NCBI RefSeq assembly: GCF_043951855.1
Contig: NZ_JBINJW010000001.1
Span: 62,001 to 126,000 of the forward strand
DNA: 64,000 bases
Reading direction: 5' to 3'
Origin: Proteiniclasticum sp043951855
Lineage (GTDB): Bacteria; Bacillota; Clostridia; Clostridiales; Clostridiaceae
Made by a program: the position numbers and the translations under genes. How positions within the stretch are numbered: the stretch's first letter is position 1; each line of letters begins with the position of its first letter. Positions 24,425 to 32,433 of the stretch are shown in pieces. A model generated the notes under the pieces. The model was not told where the DNA came from and searched no databases. It worked only from the letters and a program-made list of their open reading frames with translations.

Positions 24425-26326
24425 TTAATTTATTTGCTTTAGTGCTGCTTCTTCTGGCTTAACTTTCTTCTTCGGTTTTCTATATGTCTTAGGCTCATAT
24501 GCTTTTTCATAATCTACCTGAAAGACTGGCTCCGGATTCTCCATGAGATCATCAGCATCTATGAATCGCTCCCATGATAGATTGTACTTATAGACCTCTC
24601 CGCCTGGCCCTAATTCCAGAAGCATACCTGTTTCATGATCGTATGTTGTCTGAGCTGTCACAAGATCCGGATAATATCTATTTTTGATTACTGATATTTC
24701 CCCATCATGTTCCTCATCCTCATCATAAATACGTTTAACCGCTAGAATCACATCTGCCAGGTTATACAGTTCTGAAGCTCCGGATATATCTTCCATTTCG
24801 ATACTAGAATTTTTCCTTGCACTCTTTGAGGGATGAAGCACCAGCATGATATGAACATTCTCTGTTTTAGCTAAATCAGATAAAGCTTTCATGAAGTCTC
24901 CCTGGTTATTCCATTTTTCATTCTGGCTATCTACACTCAGCACACTCATTAAATTGTCGATTACCACCAGATCAGGTTTATTCAGTTTGATTTCCTCGGC
25001 CATGAGTTTTAATAATTCTGAAGTGGTTCTCAGCTTTGATTCTCCTTTACTGAAAATGCTAAGTCTGTCACTATGCCACCGCTTCAATGCTTTAATTACG
25101 TACGGTTTAGGAATTTTGAAATAACGCTTGTTAACCTGAGTGATGTTGTAATACCTCTGATTTGCCCCTATACAGTTCTTGTAAAGGTTATTGATAAGAA
25201 GTGATGTTATACCCTCACCTGCCACCAGAAAGACCTTGTTACCCTTGTCTATGGCATTTACGATAATCTGAGTCACTACTGTAGATTTTCCAGAATTAGA
25301 TCTGCCTGTTATGAGTGAAACCTGCTTCGGCCCTAAGTCATTTATAGCTAAATCAACACTTGCTATACCTGTGGGTATATAGTTTCCTTCCAGTTTGCTT
25401 AGATCCAGTTCTACATCATCATTGATATTAACCAATCCCTCAACCTTGACAGATGCACTCTTGATGATTTTCAGAATCTGTTCTTTTCCATGCTGCAATA
25501 GAATTTCATTGGCATCTTTGCAACCCTTGTATTCTTCTGCATCAGGGAATTTCACCAGGTAACCAAACTTCTCAAGGAATGCTTTTCTCATAGCTTTTCC
25601 CACTTCATCTACATCAGAGAAGATGATCAGTGCCTTGAATCCTTGAAGATATCGCTCTTCTTTTCTGAATAGCTTATCCAGACTTGAACCACCTGTTCCA
25701 ACTGATACAACGTTTTTATATCCGGCTTCATATACACTGATTGCATCTATTTCGCCCTCTGTGATAACCAGCGGTTCTTCCTGGTTCAGAAAGTCTTTGT
25801 TATAAAGTCCAAAGTCTGATCCGGTTACCGATAAATACTTTGGTTTATCACCCTTCATGTTTTTCAGCTTAATACCTGTAATCTCACCATTACTCAGATA
25901 AGGGAACCCTATGTTATTCTGATGATCTCCGATCATGAAATCTCTGATAGTATCATCTGAAAGACCTCTCTTTATTAAGTAATCTCTCTGAAAGTCTTTG
26001 AGATCCCCCAGGTGAAACTCTGGCTTTTCTTTGATTTCGATACGGTAATTGTCTGTAGGCTCTTCCATCTGCATCACTTCCTCATGGCTCATACCCTTGT
26101 AATTGGTGTAGTAGGTGTAGATGTCGATTTTCTCGGTACAGGTGAAGCAATAAAACTGAAGTGCTTTCTTGTCAAATGAGAGTGATGGGTGACGATCTCC
26201 ATTGTTATGAGAATATTTGTTAGGACACCGATACTTTGTGCCTACTCTTTCTAACCCCATTCCCTGAGCTATGATGTGTTCTGCATTTTGTCCTATACAC
26301 TCTTTAAACTCTTGTATATTCATCAT
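24425..26326 (-). CDS. Primase-helicase (CHC2 zinc finger, TOPRIM, RecA/DnaB-like)
   Basis: This 633-residue protein combines a DnaG-type zinc finger (CPNKYSHNNGDRHPSL near residue 34, then CFTC near residue 58), a TOPRIM primase core (ITEGEIDAISVYEAG near residue 178 and IIFSDVDEVGKAM near residue 225), and a RecA-like helicase core. The helicase has Walker A GRSNSGKST near residue 340 and Walker B DLVVIDN near residue 460. This layout resembles phage T7 gp4/Twinkle. It would prime and unwind the element's DNA during autonomous replication. Its ATG overlaps the initiator gene by 4 bp. Confidence 0.9.
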   Translation of the reverse strand: MMNIQEFKECIGQNAEHIIAQGMGLERVGTKYRCPNKYSHNNGDRHPSLSFDKKALQFYCFTCTEKIDIYTYYTNYKGMSHEEVMQMEEPTDNYRIEIKEKPEFHLGDLKDFQRDYLIKRGLSDDTIRDFMIGDHQNNIGFPYLSNGEITGIKLKNMKGDKPKYLSVTGSDFGLYNKDFLNQEEPLVITEGEIDAISVYEAGYKNVVSVGTGGSSLDKLFRKEERYLQGFKALIIFSDVDEVGKAMRKAFLEKFGYLVKFPDAEEYKGCKDANEILLQHGKEQILKIIKSASVKVEGLVNINDDVELDLSKLEGNYIPTGIASVDLAINDLGPKQVSLITGRSNSGKSTVVTQIIVNAIDKGNKVFLVAGEGITSLLINNLYKNCIGANQRYYNITQVNKRYFKIPKPYVIKALKRWHSDRLSIFSKGESKLRTTSELLKLMAEEIKLNKPDLVVIDNLMSVLSVDSQNEKWNNQGDFMKALSDLAKTENVHIMLVLHPSKSARKNSSIEMEDISGASELYNLADVILAVKRIYDEDEEHDGEISVIKNRYYPDLVTAQTTYDHETGMLLELGPGGEVYKYNLSWERFIDADDLMENPEPVFQVDYEKAYEPKTYRKPKKKVKPEEAALKQIN

Positions 26327-27129
26327 CCCTCACCCCTCATTCTCTGCTTACGTGCATTAATTTTATCCTGTCGCTCTTGTTCCATACGTTTAATCATTTC
26401 TGCCTGGTCTGATTCTGTAAGTACTTTTACCTCTCTCGGATGCTTCTTTGGTTTCTCCGGTTCTTCTGTGGGTAGATAGTCCAGGTATACAGCTTTCTGA
26501 CCGATAAAGTTATAACTCGCTGTGATGAACTCCTTTTCCGTACCTTCTACAGTCTTTTTATATTTCTTTACACTCTCCAGAATGATATCCGGTTCATGCT
26601 GCTTGGTTACTTTCTTCCAGTTTCTGAAAGTCTGTGCTTTACCTTTACTGTTTGGATAGATTCTGTAGAAGGTTTCAAACTCCGGTGGATATATTTCTTT
26701 CTTCTTATTGTTCTTATGTTCTTGTTTGTGTTGATTTGCTGTCGATTTGTTGTCGTGTCTACTGTCGGATTCGCTGTCGGAAATCAATTCTCCTGATTGA
26801 TACAACGCCCAATTTACAACGGTTATGACAGAAAATTTGCTGTCGGATTGAATGTTAATTGTGTTGTTGGATTCTAAGACCTTTAAATAATCCCATGCTG
26901 TGGAAGGTTTAAGCCTTAGTTCTTCACTTGCTTTATGTCTACCTGTTACAAATTGACCAGGCAACAAGTGAACCAATTGTCTACCTATTAATTGATCGTA
27001 TTCCTCATGTGTAGCTTTGAGAGTACACCAGATAAAGACTTTCAATAGCTTCTCATTATGAAAGATTGCTTTATCTAAGATTTCTCTATGAAGCTTTATC
27101 CACCCCTTACCTGCCATACTCGCCACCAT
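26323..27129 (-). CDS. Replication initiator with winged-helix N-terminus
   Basis: This 268-residue protein begins like phage replisome organisers (GWIKLHREILDKAIFHNEKLLKVFIWCTLKA, shown here only in outline, residues 8-40), with a winged-helix domain. A Ser/Asp-rich linker follows near residue 115, then a second helical domain (FETFYRIYPNSKGK near residue 150) typical of DnaD/DnaT-like loaders, and a basic C-terminus. It is coupled to the primase-helicase gene by a 4-bp overlap, which fits loader-helicase pairing. The exact start is uncertain: ATG at 27129 or 27117. Confidence 0.82.
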   Translation of the reverse strand: MVASMAGKGWIKLHREILDKAIFHNEKLLKVFIWCTLKATHEEYDQLIGRQLVHLLPGQFVTGRHKASEELRLKPSTAWDYLKVLESNNTINIQSDSKFSVITVVNWALYQSGELISDSESDSRHDNKSTANQHKQEHKNNKKKEIYPPEFETFYRIYPNSKGKAQTFRNWKKVTKQHEPDIILESVKKYKKTVEGTEKEFITASYNFIGQKAVYLDYLPTEEPEKPKKHPREVKVLTESDQAEMIKRMEQERQDKINARKQRMRGEG

Positions 27130-27178
27130 GTTCCTTCATTGTCATGTTCTTCACCTCTTTTCGTGAAGATTCCTGCCA

Positions 27179-27358
27179 CTACTTACTCTTGGCTTTCAGG
27201 TACTCAATGAACTCATCAAGCTCTTCATCATCAAGCTGGAGCGTGTCATATGCGATTGCAATAACCTCATCTGATGCCTTGGCTGTCCTGTCTGCCATTT
27301 CGGGGAAGTGGTTCTGTAGAAATCTCCGTTCTAATTCAATATTTCGTGTATTTTTCAT
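27179..27358 (-). CDS. Small acidic protein, 59 residues
   Basis: The frame starts at an ATG with GAGGA upstream and ends at a TAG at 27179. The product (MKNTRNIELERRFLQNHFPE..., ending EYLKAKSK) is helical and acidic. No family recognised. Good ribosome site and tight spacing support it. Confidence 0.6.
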   Translation of the reverse strand: MKNTRNIELERRFLQNHFPEMADRTAKASDEVIAIAYDTLQLDDEELDEFIEYLKAKSK

Positions 27359-27402
27359 GTGTTTTTCCTCACTTTCAAATGATTCTTTTTCATGGTTTTG
27401 TT

Positions 27403-27579
27403 TTACTTATTCCGTTCCTTGCCTACCTGCTTTCCGTATGTGAACATGGTCATGGCCACCATAAGCGGATCGTCGGGAAACTGTTTCTTGGCCATGTTAT
27501 AAATTTCGAGTGCAGCATCGTTCTCATCTTTGTTGTATACAAATTCCAGATTCTTGTAGATCTCTTTCATGTTCTTCAT
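27403..27579 (-). CDS. Small protein, 58 residues
   Basis: An AAGGAGAG ribosome site precedes the ATG. The product includes YKNLEFVYNKDENDAALEI and MVAMTMFTYGKQVGKERNK and looks like a small helical protein. It lies between an excisionase-like gene and another small gene. No family recognised. Confidence 0.6.
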   Translation of the reverse strand: MKNMKEIYKNLEFVYNKDENDAALEIYNMAKKQFPDDPLMVAMTMFTYGKQVGKERNK

Positions 27580-27619
27580 GTTGGTTCTCTCCTTTTAATC
27601 AGATTGTTCATGCAATGTT

Positions 27620-27635
27620 CCCTCTGCCCGTGGGA
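27620..27635 (+). repeat. Copy 1 of the CCCTCTGCCCGTGGGA repeat
   Basis: This 16-bp sequence is identical to 29391-29406. A 13-bp inverted version lies at 18931. It sits just past the stop of the excisionase-like gene. Confidence 0.6.
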
Positions 27636-27637
27636 TT

Positions 27638-27913
27638 TTAATTTTCAAATTGTGATATCCAATTATCGATTGTTGACTTCTTGAAGAGTCTTTTCCCCTC
27701 AATGGTTATACTAGGCAACCCGTATTCCTTCTGATATTTCTGTAATGTTACAAAGCTGACGTTCAGATACTTTTCAGTTTCCTTTATTGTCATGTACTCT
27801 TTCGGTTCTTTCTCTCTCAACTTCACTTCTTCTATTACTTCTTTGGCTAGTGTTGTTATCATCTTTCTGAGATCTTGCTTTGCTTCATCTGGAAAAGGTA
27901 TCTGTAGGTTCAT
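27638..27913 (-). CDS. Excisionase-like HTH protein
   Basis: This 91-residue protein has a MerR/HTH_17-type DNA-binding domain: MTIKETEKYLNVSFVTLQKY (about residues 41-60), then GKRLFKKSTIDNWI. Proteins of this build are excisionases or small phage regulators. AAGGAG precedes the ATG at 27913. Its position near the Cro-like gene and the presence of two att sites fit an excisionase that helps the integrase, but a regulator role is also possible. Confidence 0.72.
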   Translation of the reverse strand: MNLQIPFPDEAKQDLRKMITTLAKEVIEEVKLREKEPKEYMTIKETEKYLNVSFVTLQKYQKEYGLPSITIEGKRLFKKSTIDNWISQFEN

Positions 27914-28133
27914 AATTTCTCCTTTCAATCTCATTCATTATTTCTGACTTGAGATTAATTCGTGGAAGTTTAAAGTAATCTCTGTACAAATTAATTGATT
28001 TTGCTAGAAGCTTTAACTCATCTAGTCTTGGACTATCAGAAATTTTCTTATAGCCTTTTCTTATGTAATCTTCTGCGAAATCTTCCAGGTACAGATCATA
28101 ATAATCTTGAATTTTATTCATCACATGATCCAT
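27885..28133 (-). CDS. Hypothetical protein (82 aa)
   Basis: This is a helical, charged protein (NKIQDYYDLYLEDFAEDYI near residue 5) with no family match that I recognise. It overlaps the excisionase-like gene by 29 bp and follows a small membrane-protein gene. The ATG at 28133 has GGTGGTGAAG upstream. Confidence 0.6.
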   Translation of the reverse strand: MDHVMNKIQDYYDLYLEDFAEDYIRKGYKKISDSPRLDELKLLAKSINLYRDYFKLPRINLKSEIMNEIERRNYEPTDTFSR

Positions 28134-28137
28134 AACT

Positions 28138-28251
28138 TCACCACCCTCTTACTAAGGCTATTGCTCCAGCGATCATCAGAAGGACTGCTCCAGCGATATA
28201 CATAGAATCAAACAACCGACAAAGAATAAGTTCATATCGATTAAGTTTCAT
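28138..28251 (-). CDS. Small membrane protein, 37 residues
   Basis: An AAAGGAG ribosome site precedes the ATG. The product has one hydrophobic segment (MYIAGAVLLMIAGAIALV) and a short basic N-terminus. It lies in the early operon between the Cro-like gene and the 82-residue gene. Function unknown. Confidence 0.55.
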   Translation of the reverse strand: MKLNRYELILCRLFDSMYIAGAVLLMIAGAIALVRGW

Positions 28252-28266
28252 TTTTCTGGCTCCTTT

Positions 28267-28461
28267 CTACTTTTCGTCAAAGAATAGTTCGCCAACGGGG
28301 GTATCGAGTATTTCAGAGATTTTCTTCATATTGTCATAGCTTGGTTTCACTCTTCCACGCTCATACTCAGATATGGTCTGATTCGTTGCTCCGATTAGTT
28401 CAGCTAACTGGAATTGAGTAAGTCCTTTTTCAATACGCCTGAATTTAAGTTTTAAGTTCAT
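28267..28461 (-). CDS. Cro-like XRE regulator
   Basis: This 64-residue protein is one helix-turn-helix domain: RRIEKGLTQFQLAELIGATN (residues 8-27) and ISEYERGRVKPSYDNM. It lies divergently from the larger repressor gene, with shared operators between them, like a phage Cro. AAGGATG precedes the ATG at 28461. It is the first gene of the element's long minus-strand operon. Confidence 0.85.
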   Translation of the reverse strand: MNLKLKFRRIEKGLTQFQLAELIGATNQTISEYERGRVKPSYDNMKKISEILDTPVGELFFDEK

Positions 28462-28479
28462 ATGCTCACATCCTTTCAA

Positions 28480-28600
28480 TTTATTATTTACACTAATATT
28501 ATCACGATTAATTTATATTTGCAACAGTTATGCTAATATTTAGACTGATATTTTTAATTTTTATTGTATTTTATCAGTGGTAATGATATATTTTAATTGA
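28480..28600. promoter_or_regulatory. Divergent switch region between Cro-like and repressor genes
   Basis: This AT-rich 120-bp region must hold both promoters. CTAATATTA (28493) and CTAATATTTA (28540) are repeated and are operator candidates. The precise promoters are hard to choose because TA-rich sequence gives many matches. Confidence 0.55.
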
Positions 28601-28610
28601 GGTGAAAGAA

Positions 28611-29366
28611 ATGTCTGAAAATATTGGAGAAAATATCAAGAGAATAAGAAAATCTAAAAAAATAACTCAAAAAGAACTAGCATTGTTATTGAAGCAAAAA
28701 TTTGATGTTGAAATTGGCCAGAGTGCGATCAGTCAATATGAGAAAAACATTATAAATATTAGTTATGATATGCTCCTAAAAATAGCTGAAGCTCTTCAAG
28801 TTTCCATTAATCAATTACTTGGTATTGAGGAAGAAACTCCTGTAGATAAGATTCAGAAAGAGATTGAATCCTTGAATAACTCAATATCTGATGCTGAATC
28901 ACAATTAAAGGAAGAGGAAAAGAAGATTTCTCGAATAACGAGTATGCTGGAAGAAGATCCGGAAAATATAAAGCTAAAAGATCAGAAGCGAGAACATGAG
29001 AACAACTGCAACAATCTCAATAACTTTATTAATGAACGTGAGAACGAAATGACAGTGTTATTGTCCAGAGTAGAAAGATTCCCGTATTATCAGGATTATG
29101 TAAAGAAAGAAATTGAAGATAGGATTGAAGGAGTCAGTAAGTCTGAAAATCCAGAAGAGTACATAAAGCTGATTAAATATAAAAGCTTGTATGACAGAAT
29201 CGATAATATAAAGGATAATAATCTACAAAGAACGCTACTAGATCACTTTAATACGCTCAATAATATTGGTAAAAACGTTGCTATTTCAAGAGTCAGAGAA
29301 TTAAATATGATAAAGCTTTATACTCAAGATGAAACAATCATTATCAATGATGATGAAGCAGACTAA
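28611..29366 (+). CDS. XRE-family repressor with coiled-coil domain
   Basis: This 251-residue protein has an N-terminal XRE helix-turn-helix (residues 6-68, with KITQKELALLL and IGQSAISQYE). A long coiled coil follows (about residues 80-145), then a helical C-terminal domain. It lacks the LexA/CI-type Ser-Lys peptidase domain, so induction must work in another way, for example through an antirepressor or protein contact. The ATG at 28611 is preferred over a GTG 9 bp upstream; GAGGTG lies ahead. It keeps the element quiescent by inference from position. Confidence 0.8.
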   Translation: MSENIGENIKRIRKSKKITQKELALLLKQKFDVEIGQSAISQYEKNIINISYDMLLKIAEALQVSINQLLGIEEETPVDKIQKEIESLNNSISDAESQLKEEEKKISRITSMLEEDPENIKLKDQKREHENNCNNLNNFINERENEMTVLLSRVERFPYYQDYVKKEIEDRIEGVSKSENPEEYIKLIKYKSLYDRIDNIKDNNLQRTLLDHFNTLNNIGKNVAISRVRELNMIKLYTQDETIIINDDEAD

Positions 29367-29390
29367 ATAAATCATCCCCCAATTCAGTAA

Positions 29391-29406
29391 CCCTCTGCCC
29401 GTGGGA
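29391..29406 (+). repeat. Copy 2 of the CCCTCTGCCCGTGGGA repeat
   Basis: This is an exact 16-bp match to 27620-27635. It lies between the repressor and integrase genes, just upstream of the integrase ribosome site. Confidence 0.6.
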
Positions 29407-29429
29407 AAATGAATGGAGGAAAAAATAAA

Positions 29430-30572
29430 ATGCAAATCAAAAAAATAATTAAGAATGACATTACCACTTACACGCTGCAAGGATACATTGGAACAGATCC
29501 AGCGACCGGAAAAAGAGTCCGAATCACAAGAAGAGGACTTTCTTCACCTAAAGAATGTGAATTGCTCTTCTATCAGCTTAAACTTGATTTTGAACATGGA
29601 GGATTCAAGAAGAAAGAGAAATACACCTTCCAGGAAGTATATGATCTATGGCTGGAACAGTATAAGAATACGGTCAAAGAGTCCACCCTACAGAAAACCC
29701 TTACCCTATTCAAGAAGCACATTCTCCCCCATTACGGGAAAATGTATGTTGATATGGTGAAAGTTACTCACTGCCAGGATGCCATTAATAAATGGTATAA
29801 GACATTGAAGAATTACCGTATAGTCAATAACTATGCTTCCCTTGTATTCAAGCATGGGATGAAGCTAGGGATTGTCAAAGAGAACCCTACTCAATTAGTC
29901 ACTATTCCAGTGAGAAAAGAAGATGTAGATGAAGAGAAACCAGAGAATTACTTCACTAAGGATGAATTAATCAAGTTCCTGGATCATGTAGAAAATACAG
30001 ACAATCCTAAATGGTATACCCTTTTCAGGTTATTGGCTTTCTCAGGATGCAGAAAAGGAGAGATCCTTGCTCTTACCTGGAATGACATTGATTTCAAGAA
30101 GAACACGATCAGTGTAACCAAAACCTTAACCCTCGGACTTGAAAACAGACTGATCATCCAGCCACCCAAAACAAAGAAGAGTAAAAGAAATCTGAGAATG
30201 GATGAGAACACCATGCAGATCATGAAAGAATGGAAGAAAAGACAAGCTCAAGATATGCTAAAGCTCGGACATAATACCATGAATAAGAATCAACTGGTAT
30301 TTACTAACCTGAAAAATCAGTTCATCAATCCCCAGCGTATTGGCCAGAGAATAGAAACATTCTGTAAACAAATAAACCACAAGGTAATTACACCTCATGG
30401 TTTCAGACATACACATTGTTCGCTTCTATTTGAAGCTGGAGCAACTATCAAAGAAGTCCAGGATAGATTAGGTCATTCAGACATTCAGACAACCATGAAC
30501 ATTTACGCTCATGTTACCGAAAAGAAGAAAGAAGAAACCGCTCAGAAATTTGCCAGTTATATCAATATTTAG
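29430..30572 (+). CDS. Tyrosine-family site-specific integrase
   Basis: This 380-residue recombinase has an N-terminal arm-binding domain (residues 1-60), a SAM-like core-binding domain (about 60-170, FQEVYDLWLEQYKNT) and a catalytic domain. The catalytic residues are visible: Arg in SGCRKGEILALTW (near 205), HGFRHTH (near 321), and the His and Tyr in LGHSDIQTTMNIYAHV (near 346-361). GGAGG precedes the ATG at 29430. It lies 104 bp from the ssrA 3' end and inserts the element there. The TAGACGTCAA repeats at both ends are its likely arm sites. Confidence 0.94.
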   Translation: MQIKKIIKNDITTYTLQGYIGTDPATGKRVRITRRGLSSPKECELLFYQLKLDFEHGGFKKKEKYTFQEVYDLWLEQYKNTVKESTLQKTLTLFKKHILPHYGKMYVDMVKVTHCQDAINKWYKTLKNYRIVNNYASLVFKHGMKLGIVKENPTQLVTIPVRKEDVDEEKPENYFTKDELIKFLDHVENTDNPKWYTLFRLLAFSGCRKGEILALTWNDIDFKKNTISVTKTLTLGLENRLIIQPPKTKKSKRNLRMDENTMQIMKEWKKRQAQDMLKLGHNTMNKNQLVFTNLKNQFINPQRIGQRIETFCKQINHKVITPHGFRHTHCSLLFEAGATIKEVQDRLGHSDIQTTMNIYAHVTEKKKEETAQKFASYINI

Positions 30573-30578
30573 CATCCG

Positions 30579-30600
30579 TAGACGTCAACATAGACGTCAA
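30579..30600. repeat. Integrase arm-type repeats, right end
   Basis: Two copies of TAGACGTCAA at 30579 and 30591, 12 bp apart, directly follow the integrase stop. They match the four copies at the left end. Confidence 0.75.
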
Positions 30601-30675
30601 ATAAAAAAAGAAGGAAGTTCCAAAACCCTGCAACCGTTGATATCAGCAGGCTTTGAAGCTCCCTATACTCTTTAA

Positions 30676-30691
30676 TGGTGGAGATGAGGGG
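30676..30691 (-). repeat. att core copy within ssrA
   Basis: This 16-bp core TGGTGGAGATGAGGGG forms the actual 3' end of the functional tmRNA and is repeated at 18752-18767. Confidence 0.9.
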
Positions 30692-31026
30692 TGTCGAACC
30701 CCTGTCCGAAAGTCGAAAAATAAGACTTTCTACGAGTGTAGCTTTGTAATTAACATTCCCTTTGGCTTAGTTTACAAGCAGACTTGGCCATTGGTAGCTT
30801 CATTTATTCCGTTTCTGAGGCAAAGCTTACTCAGACTCGTTTTTCCGCTAATCGGCGCTCTAGTCCCAGGCAGCGGACATCCCGGGTAGAACGTAGCAGC
30901 TTACGCTGCTAGTGCAAAATTATCTTCTGCGTTTATGTTTTGCTATAGTTTTTTAAAGCAGGTCAATAGCATCCTTCTACTCGCTTATCAGATCTTTCAT
31001 ACCCCCGTCGAAGCCAATACATCCCC
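30676..31026 (-). ncRNA. ssrA: tmRNA
   Basis: The 351-nt gene runs from GGGGATGTATTGGCTTCGAC at the 5' end to a T-arm (AGGGG-TTCGACA-CCCCT) and CATCTCCACCA at the 3' end; the 5' and 3' ends pair as an alanine-like acceptor stem. The internal tag frame ends in GCAGAAGATAATTTTGC..., which reads AEDNFALAA and then TAA. tmRNA rescues stalled ribosomes and tags incomplete proteins for degradation together with SmpB. The gene is intact because the integrated element restores its 3' end. No smpB gene is visible upstream. Confidence 0.96.
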
Positions 31027-31044
31027 ATGTATTGTACAATCCTT

Positions 31045-31072
31045 ATTATACGCACTAATTCTTAAAAATCAA
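31045..31072 (-). promoter_or_regulatory. Promoter of ssrA
   Basis: On the minus strand TATAAT (31045-31050) lies about 18 bp before the tmRNA 5' end, with TTGATT (31067-31072) 16 bp further upstream. Confidence 0.75.
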
Positions 31073-31305
31073 TAAAAAACACCCTGCAGAATCTAAAAAG
31101 TCTTATTTTCTAAAAATTTACTCATTTAACCCGAAATAATCTGTTAATAAATATTTAACTTTTTTGACGTTGCATTTCATGGCGAAAGATTGCAAACCGT
31201 TGAAAGCACTAGATAGTTAAAAAATAACAAAAGTATCGTATGGTGCAAAACCGCAATAAAATTTGACAAATCTTGAGACAAATGGCTTAACTTCGTAGAC
31301 ATCAA
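31073..31305. other. Non-coding region upstream of ssrA
   Basis: The region is AT-rich without a protein-like frame. It holds one copy of TAGACATCAA at 31296-31305, identical to the variant arm-type repeat of the element at 18896. This may be coincidence. Confidence 0.4.
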
Positions 31306-31335
31306 AAGACCCCACTCAATCAAGAGTGAGGTCTT
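31306..31335 (-). terminator. Bidirectional terminator after the zinc-ribbon gene
   Basis: AAGACCCCACTC and GAGTGAGGTCTT form a 12-bp stem with one mismatch and a 6-nt loop. TTTT follows on the minus strand, and ATTTTTA on the plus strand. Confidence 0.75.
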
Positions 31336-31347
31336 ATTTTTACACTT

Positions 31348-31593
31348 TTATACCTTCCATGTGTTGCCACATTCCTGGCAAATAGCCATGGTTTTATGGA
31401 GCGTCTTTGTCTTATATTTTCTGGGCCTGAAGAGCTTATAGATCAGCATAGGTATTGTCAGGAAAATCCACATGATGGGCTCCCACCACCAACCCACAAA
31501 GATCCAATAGAGAGGGCTGTGCTTTTTCTTTGTTATAGTCTCTGATACTACTTGGGTATGTACCTCGTTACTGTGACATTTAGGACATTGCAT
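31348..31593 (-). CDS. Zinc-ribbon membrane protein (81 aa)
   Basis: The protein has a split zinc ribbon, with CPKC at the N-terminus (residues 3-6) and CQEC near residue 73. Between them is a hydrophobic stretch (YWIFVGWWWEPIMWIFLT) that should cross the membrane. Function unknown. A terminator follows it. It may be host or prophage cargo. Confidence 0.72.
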   Translation of the reverse strand: MQCPKCHSNEVHTQVVSETITKKKHSPLYWIFVGWWWEPIMWIFLTIPMLIYKLFRPRKYKTKTLHKTMAICQECGNTWKV

Positions 31594-31638
31594 GCGTGAT
31601 GACCTCCTATATATTTTTATAATAGTATACCATTAAAC

Positions 31639-31650
31639 GTAATCGATTAC
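31639..31650. promoter_or_regulatory. 12-bp palindrome in a divergent promoter region
   Basis: GTAATCGATTAC is a perfect palindrome between the divergently transcribed genes at 31593 and 31712, a plausible operator. No regulator is identified. Confidence 0.4.
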
Positions 31651-31711
31651 TATTTATGTTAAAATATATGAAAGAACAATTTCAAGCATAATAAGCCAGG
31701 GAGGAATAGAA

Positions 31712-32110
31712 ATGAACACGTGGAATCGAAATGGATATGTGATTGAAGAAAGACAGTATAGCAATACTTTAAACAAATTCTCTATTGTAGTTGCTGGTGA
31801 GGATGTAGATGAAATCATCCCAGAAGATCAGTATATTATGCATTTCATCAGAAAGATGCTGGATGAAGGCGAGGATATTATTGGATGGGAAGGTGGTTCT
31901 GGCGACAGGATCAATCTGACTTCTTACGCCGTTTTGGTAAAAGATAAGTATAATGAATGGGCTGAGAGTGATACTTTAATTGAGAGCTATTCAAAGAAAC
32001 AAGTCCTTGAATTCTTTGATAATAAAAAACTAAATGAGAACGATAAAATAATAATGGGATATTATGACGAGAACAATGAATTTACATCATTAATGGTAAG
32101 AACCTCTTAA
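31712..32110 (+). CDS. Hypothetical protein (132 aa)
   Basis: The soluble acidic protein (VVAGEDVDEIIPEDQYIMHF near residue 27) has no family I recognise. GGGAGGAATAG precedes the ATG, so it is a real gene. The low GC content resembles the accessory operon to the right. A hairpin with an ACCCTGCA stem follows it. Confidence 0.6.
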   Translation: MNTWNRNGYVIEERQYSNTLNKFSIVVAGEDVDEIIPEDQYIMHFIRKMLDEGEDIIGWEGGSGDRINLTSYAVLVKDKYNEWAESDTLIESYSKKQVLEFFDNKKLNENDKIIMGYYDENNEFTSLMVRTS

Positions 32111-32169
32111 TTTGTGGTGATTTCTCTTGCCTCTCATGCTATAATTTTATCTGATAGACAACCCCTATC

Positions 32170-32207
32170 ACCCTGCATCGTCGCATAACACCATCCTGGT
32201 GCAGGGT
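32170..32207 (+). terminator. Hairpin between two small plus-strand genes
   Basis: ACCCTGCA (32170-32177) and TGCAGGGT (32200-32207) form a perfect 8-bp stem, with ACCA/TGGT inside. Only a short T-run follows, so it may be an attenuator. The ACCCTGCA arm recurs at 32392. Confidence 0.45.
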
Positions 32208-32234
32208 TACTTTATTGCATCGAGGAGGAACATA

Positions 32235-32384
32235 ATGACTAAACCTGAATTTACCAAGATTCTCTTATCCTTACCTGAAGATCTCACGAATGAATTAAGA
32301 AAAGAAGCAGACGAACAATATCGTTCCCTCAATAACTACATTCTGTGGTTATTGGTGAACAGAGATAAAAATATGCTGGTGTAA
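32235..32384 (+). CDS. Arc-like ribbon-helix-helix protein (49 aa)
   Basis: This small protein (KILLSLPEDLTNELRKEADE, then RSLNNYILWLL) fits the ribbon-helix-helix DNA-binding fold. GAGGAGG precedes the ATG at 32235. Such proteins are repressors or antitoxins; no toxin partner is visible beside it. A terminator follows. Confidence 0.72.
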   Translation: MTKPEFTKILLSLPEDLTNELRKEADEQYRSLNNYILWLLVNRDKNMLV

Positions 32385-32391
32385 TCTATAG

Positions 32392-32420
32392 ACCCTGCAC
32401 AATGGAGTGTGGGGTTTTTT
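32392..32420 (+). terminator. Terminator after the Arc-like gene
   Basis: ACCCTGCAC and GTGTGGGGT form a 9-bp stem with wobble pairs and a 6-nt loop, followed by TTTTT. Confidence 0.65.
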
Positions 32421-32433
32421 ACGCAAAAAAATA

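Larger units (their letters stand above)
18752..30691. mobile_element. 12-kb integrative element inserted in the 3' end of ssrA
   Basis: The element is bounded by the 16-bp direct repeat and has repeated integrase arm-type sites near both ends, with the integrase gene adjacent to ssrA. It carries repressor/Cro, excisionase-like, replication (initiator, primase-helicase), cold-shock, coiled-coil, sigma-factor and late-regulator-like genes. It has no terminase, portal, capsid, tail or lysis gene. It therefore resembles a phage satellite, or a prophage deleted after its late-control genes. The boundaries are well supported; the biological class is inferred. Confidence 0.88.
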
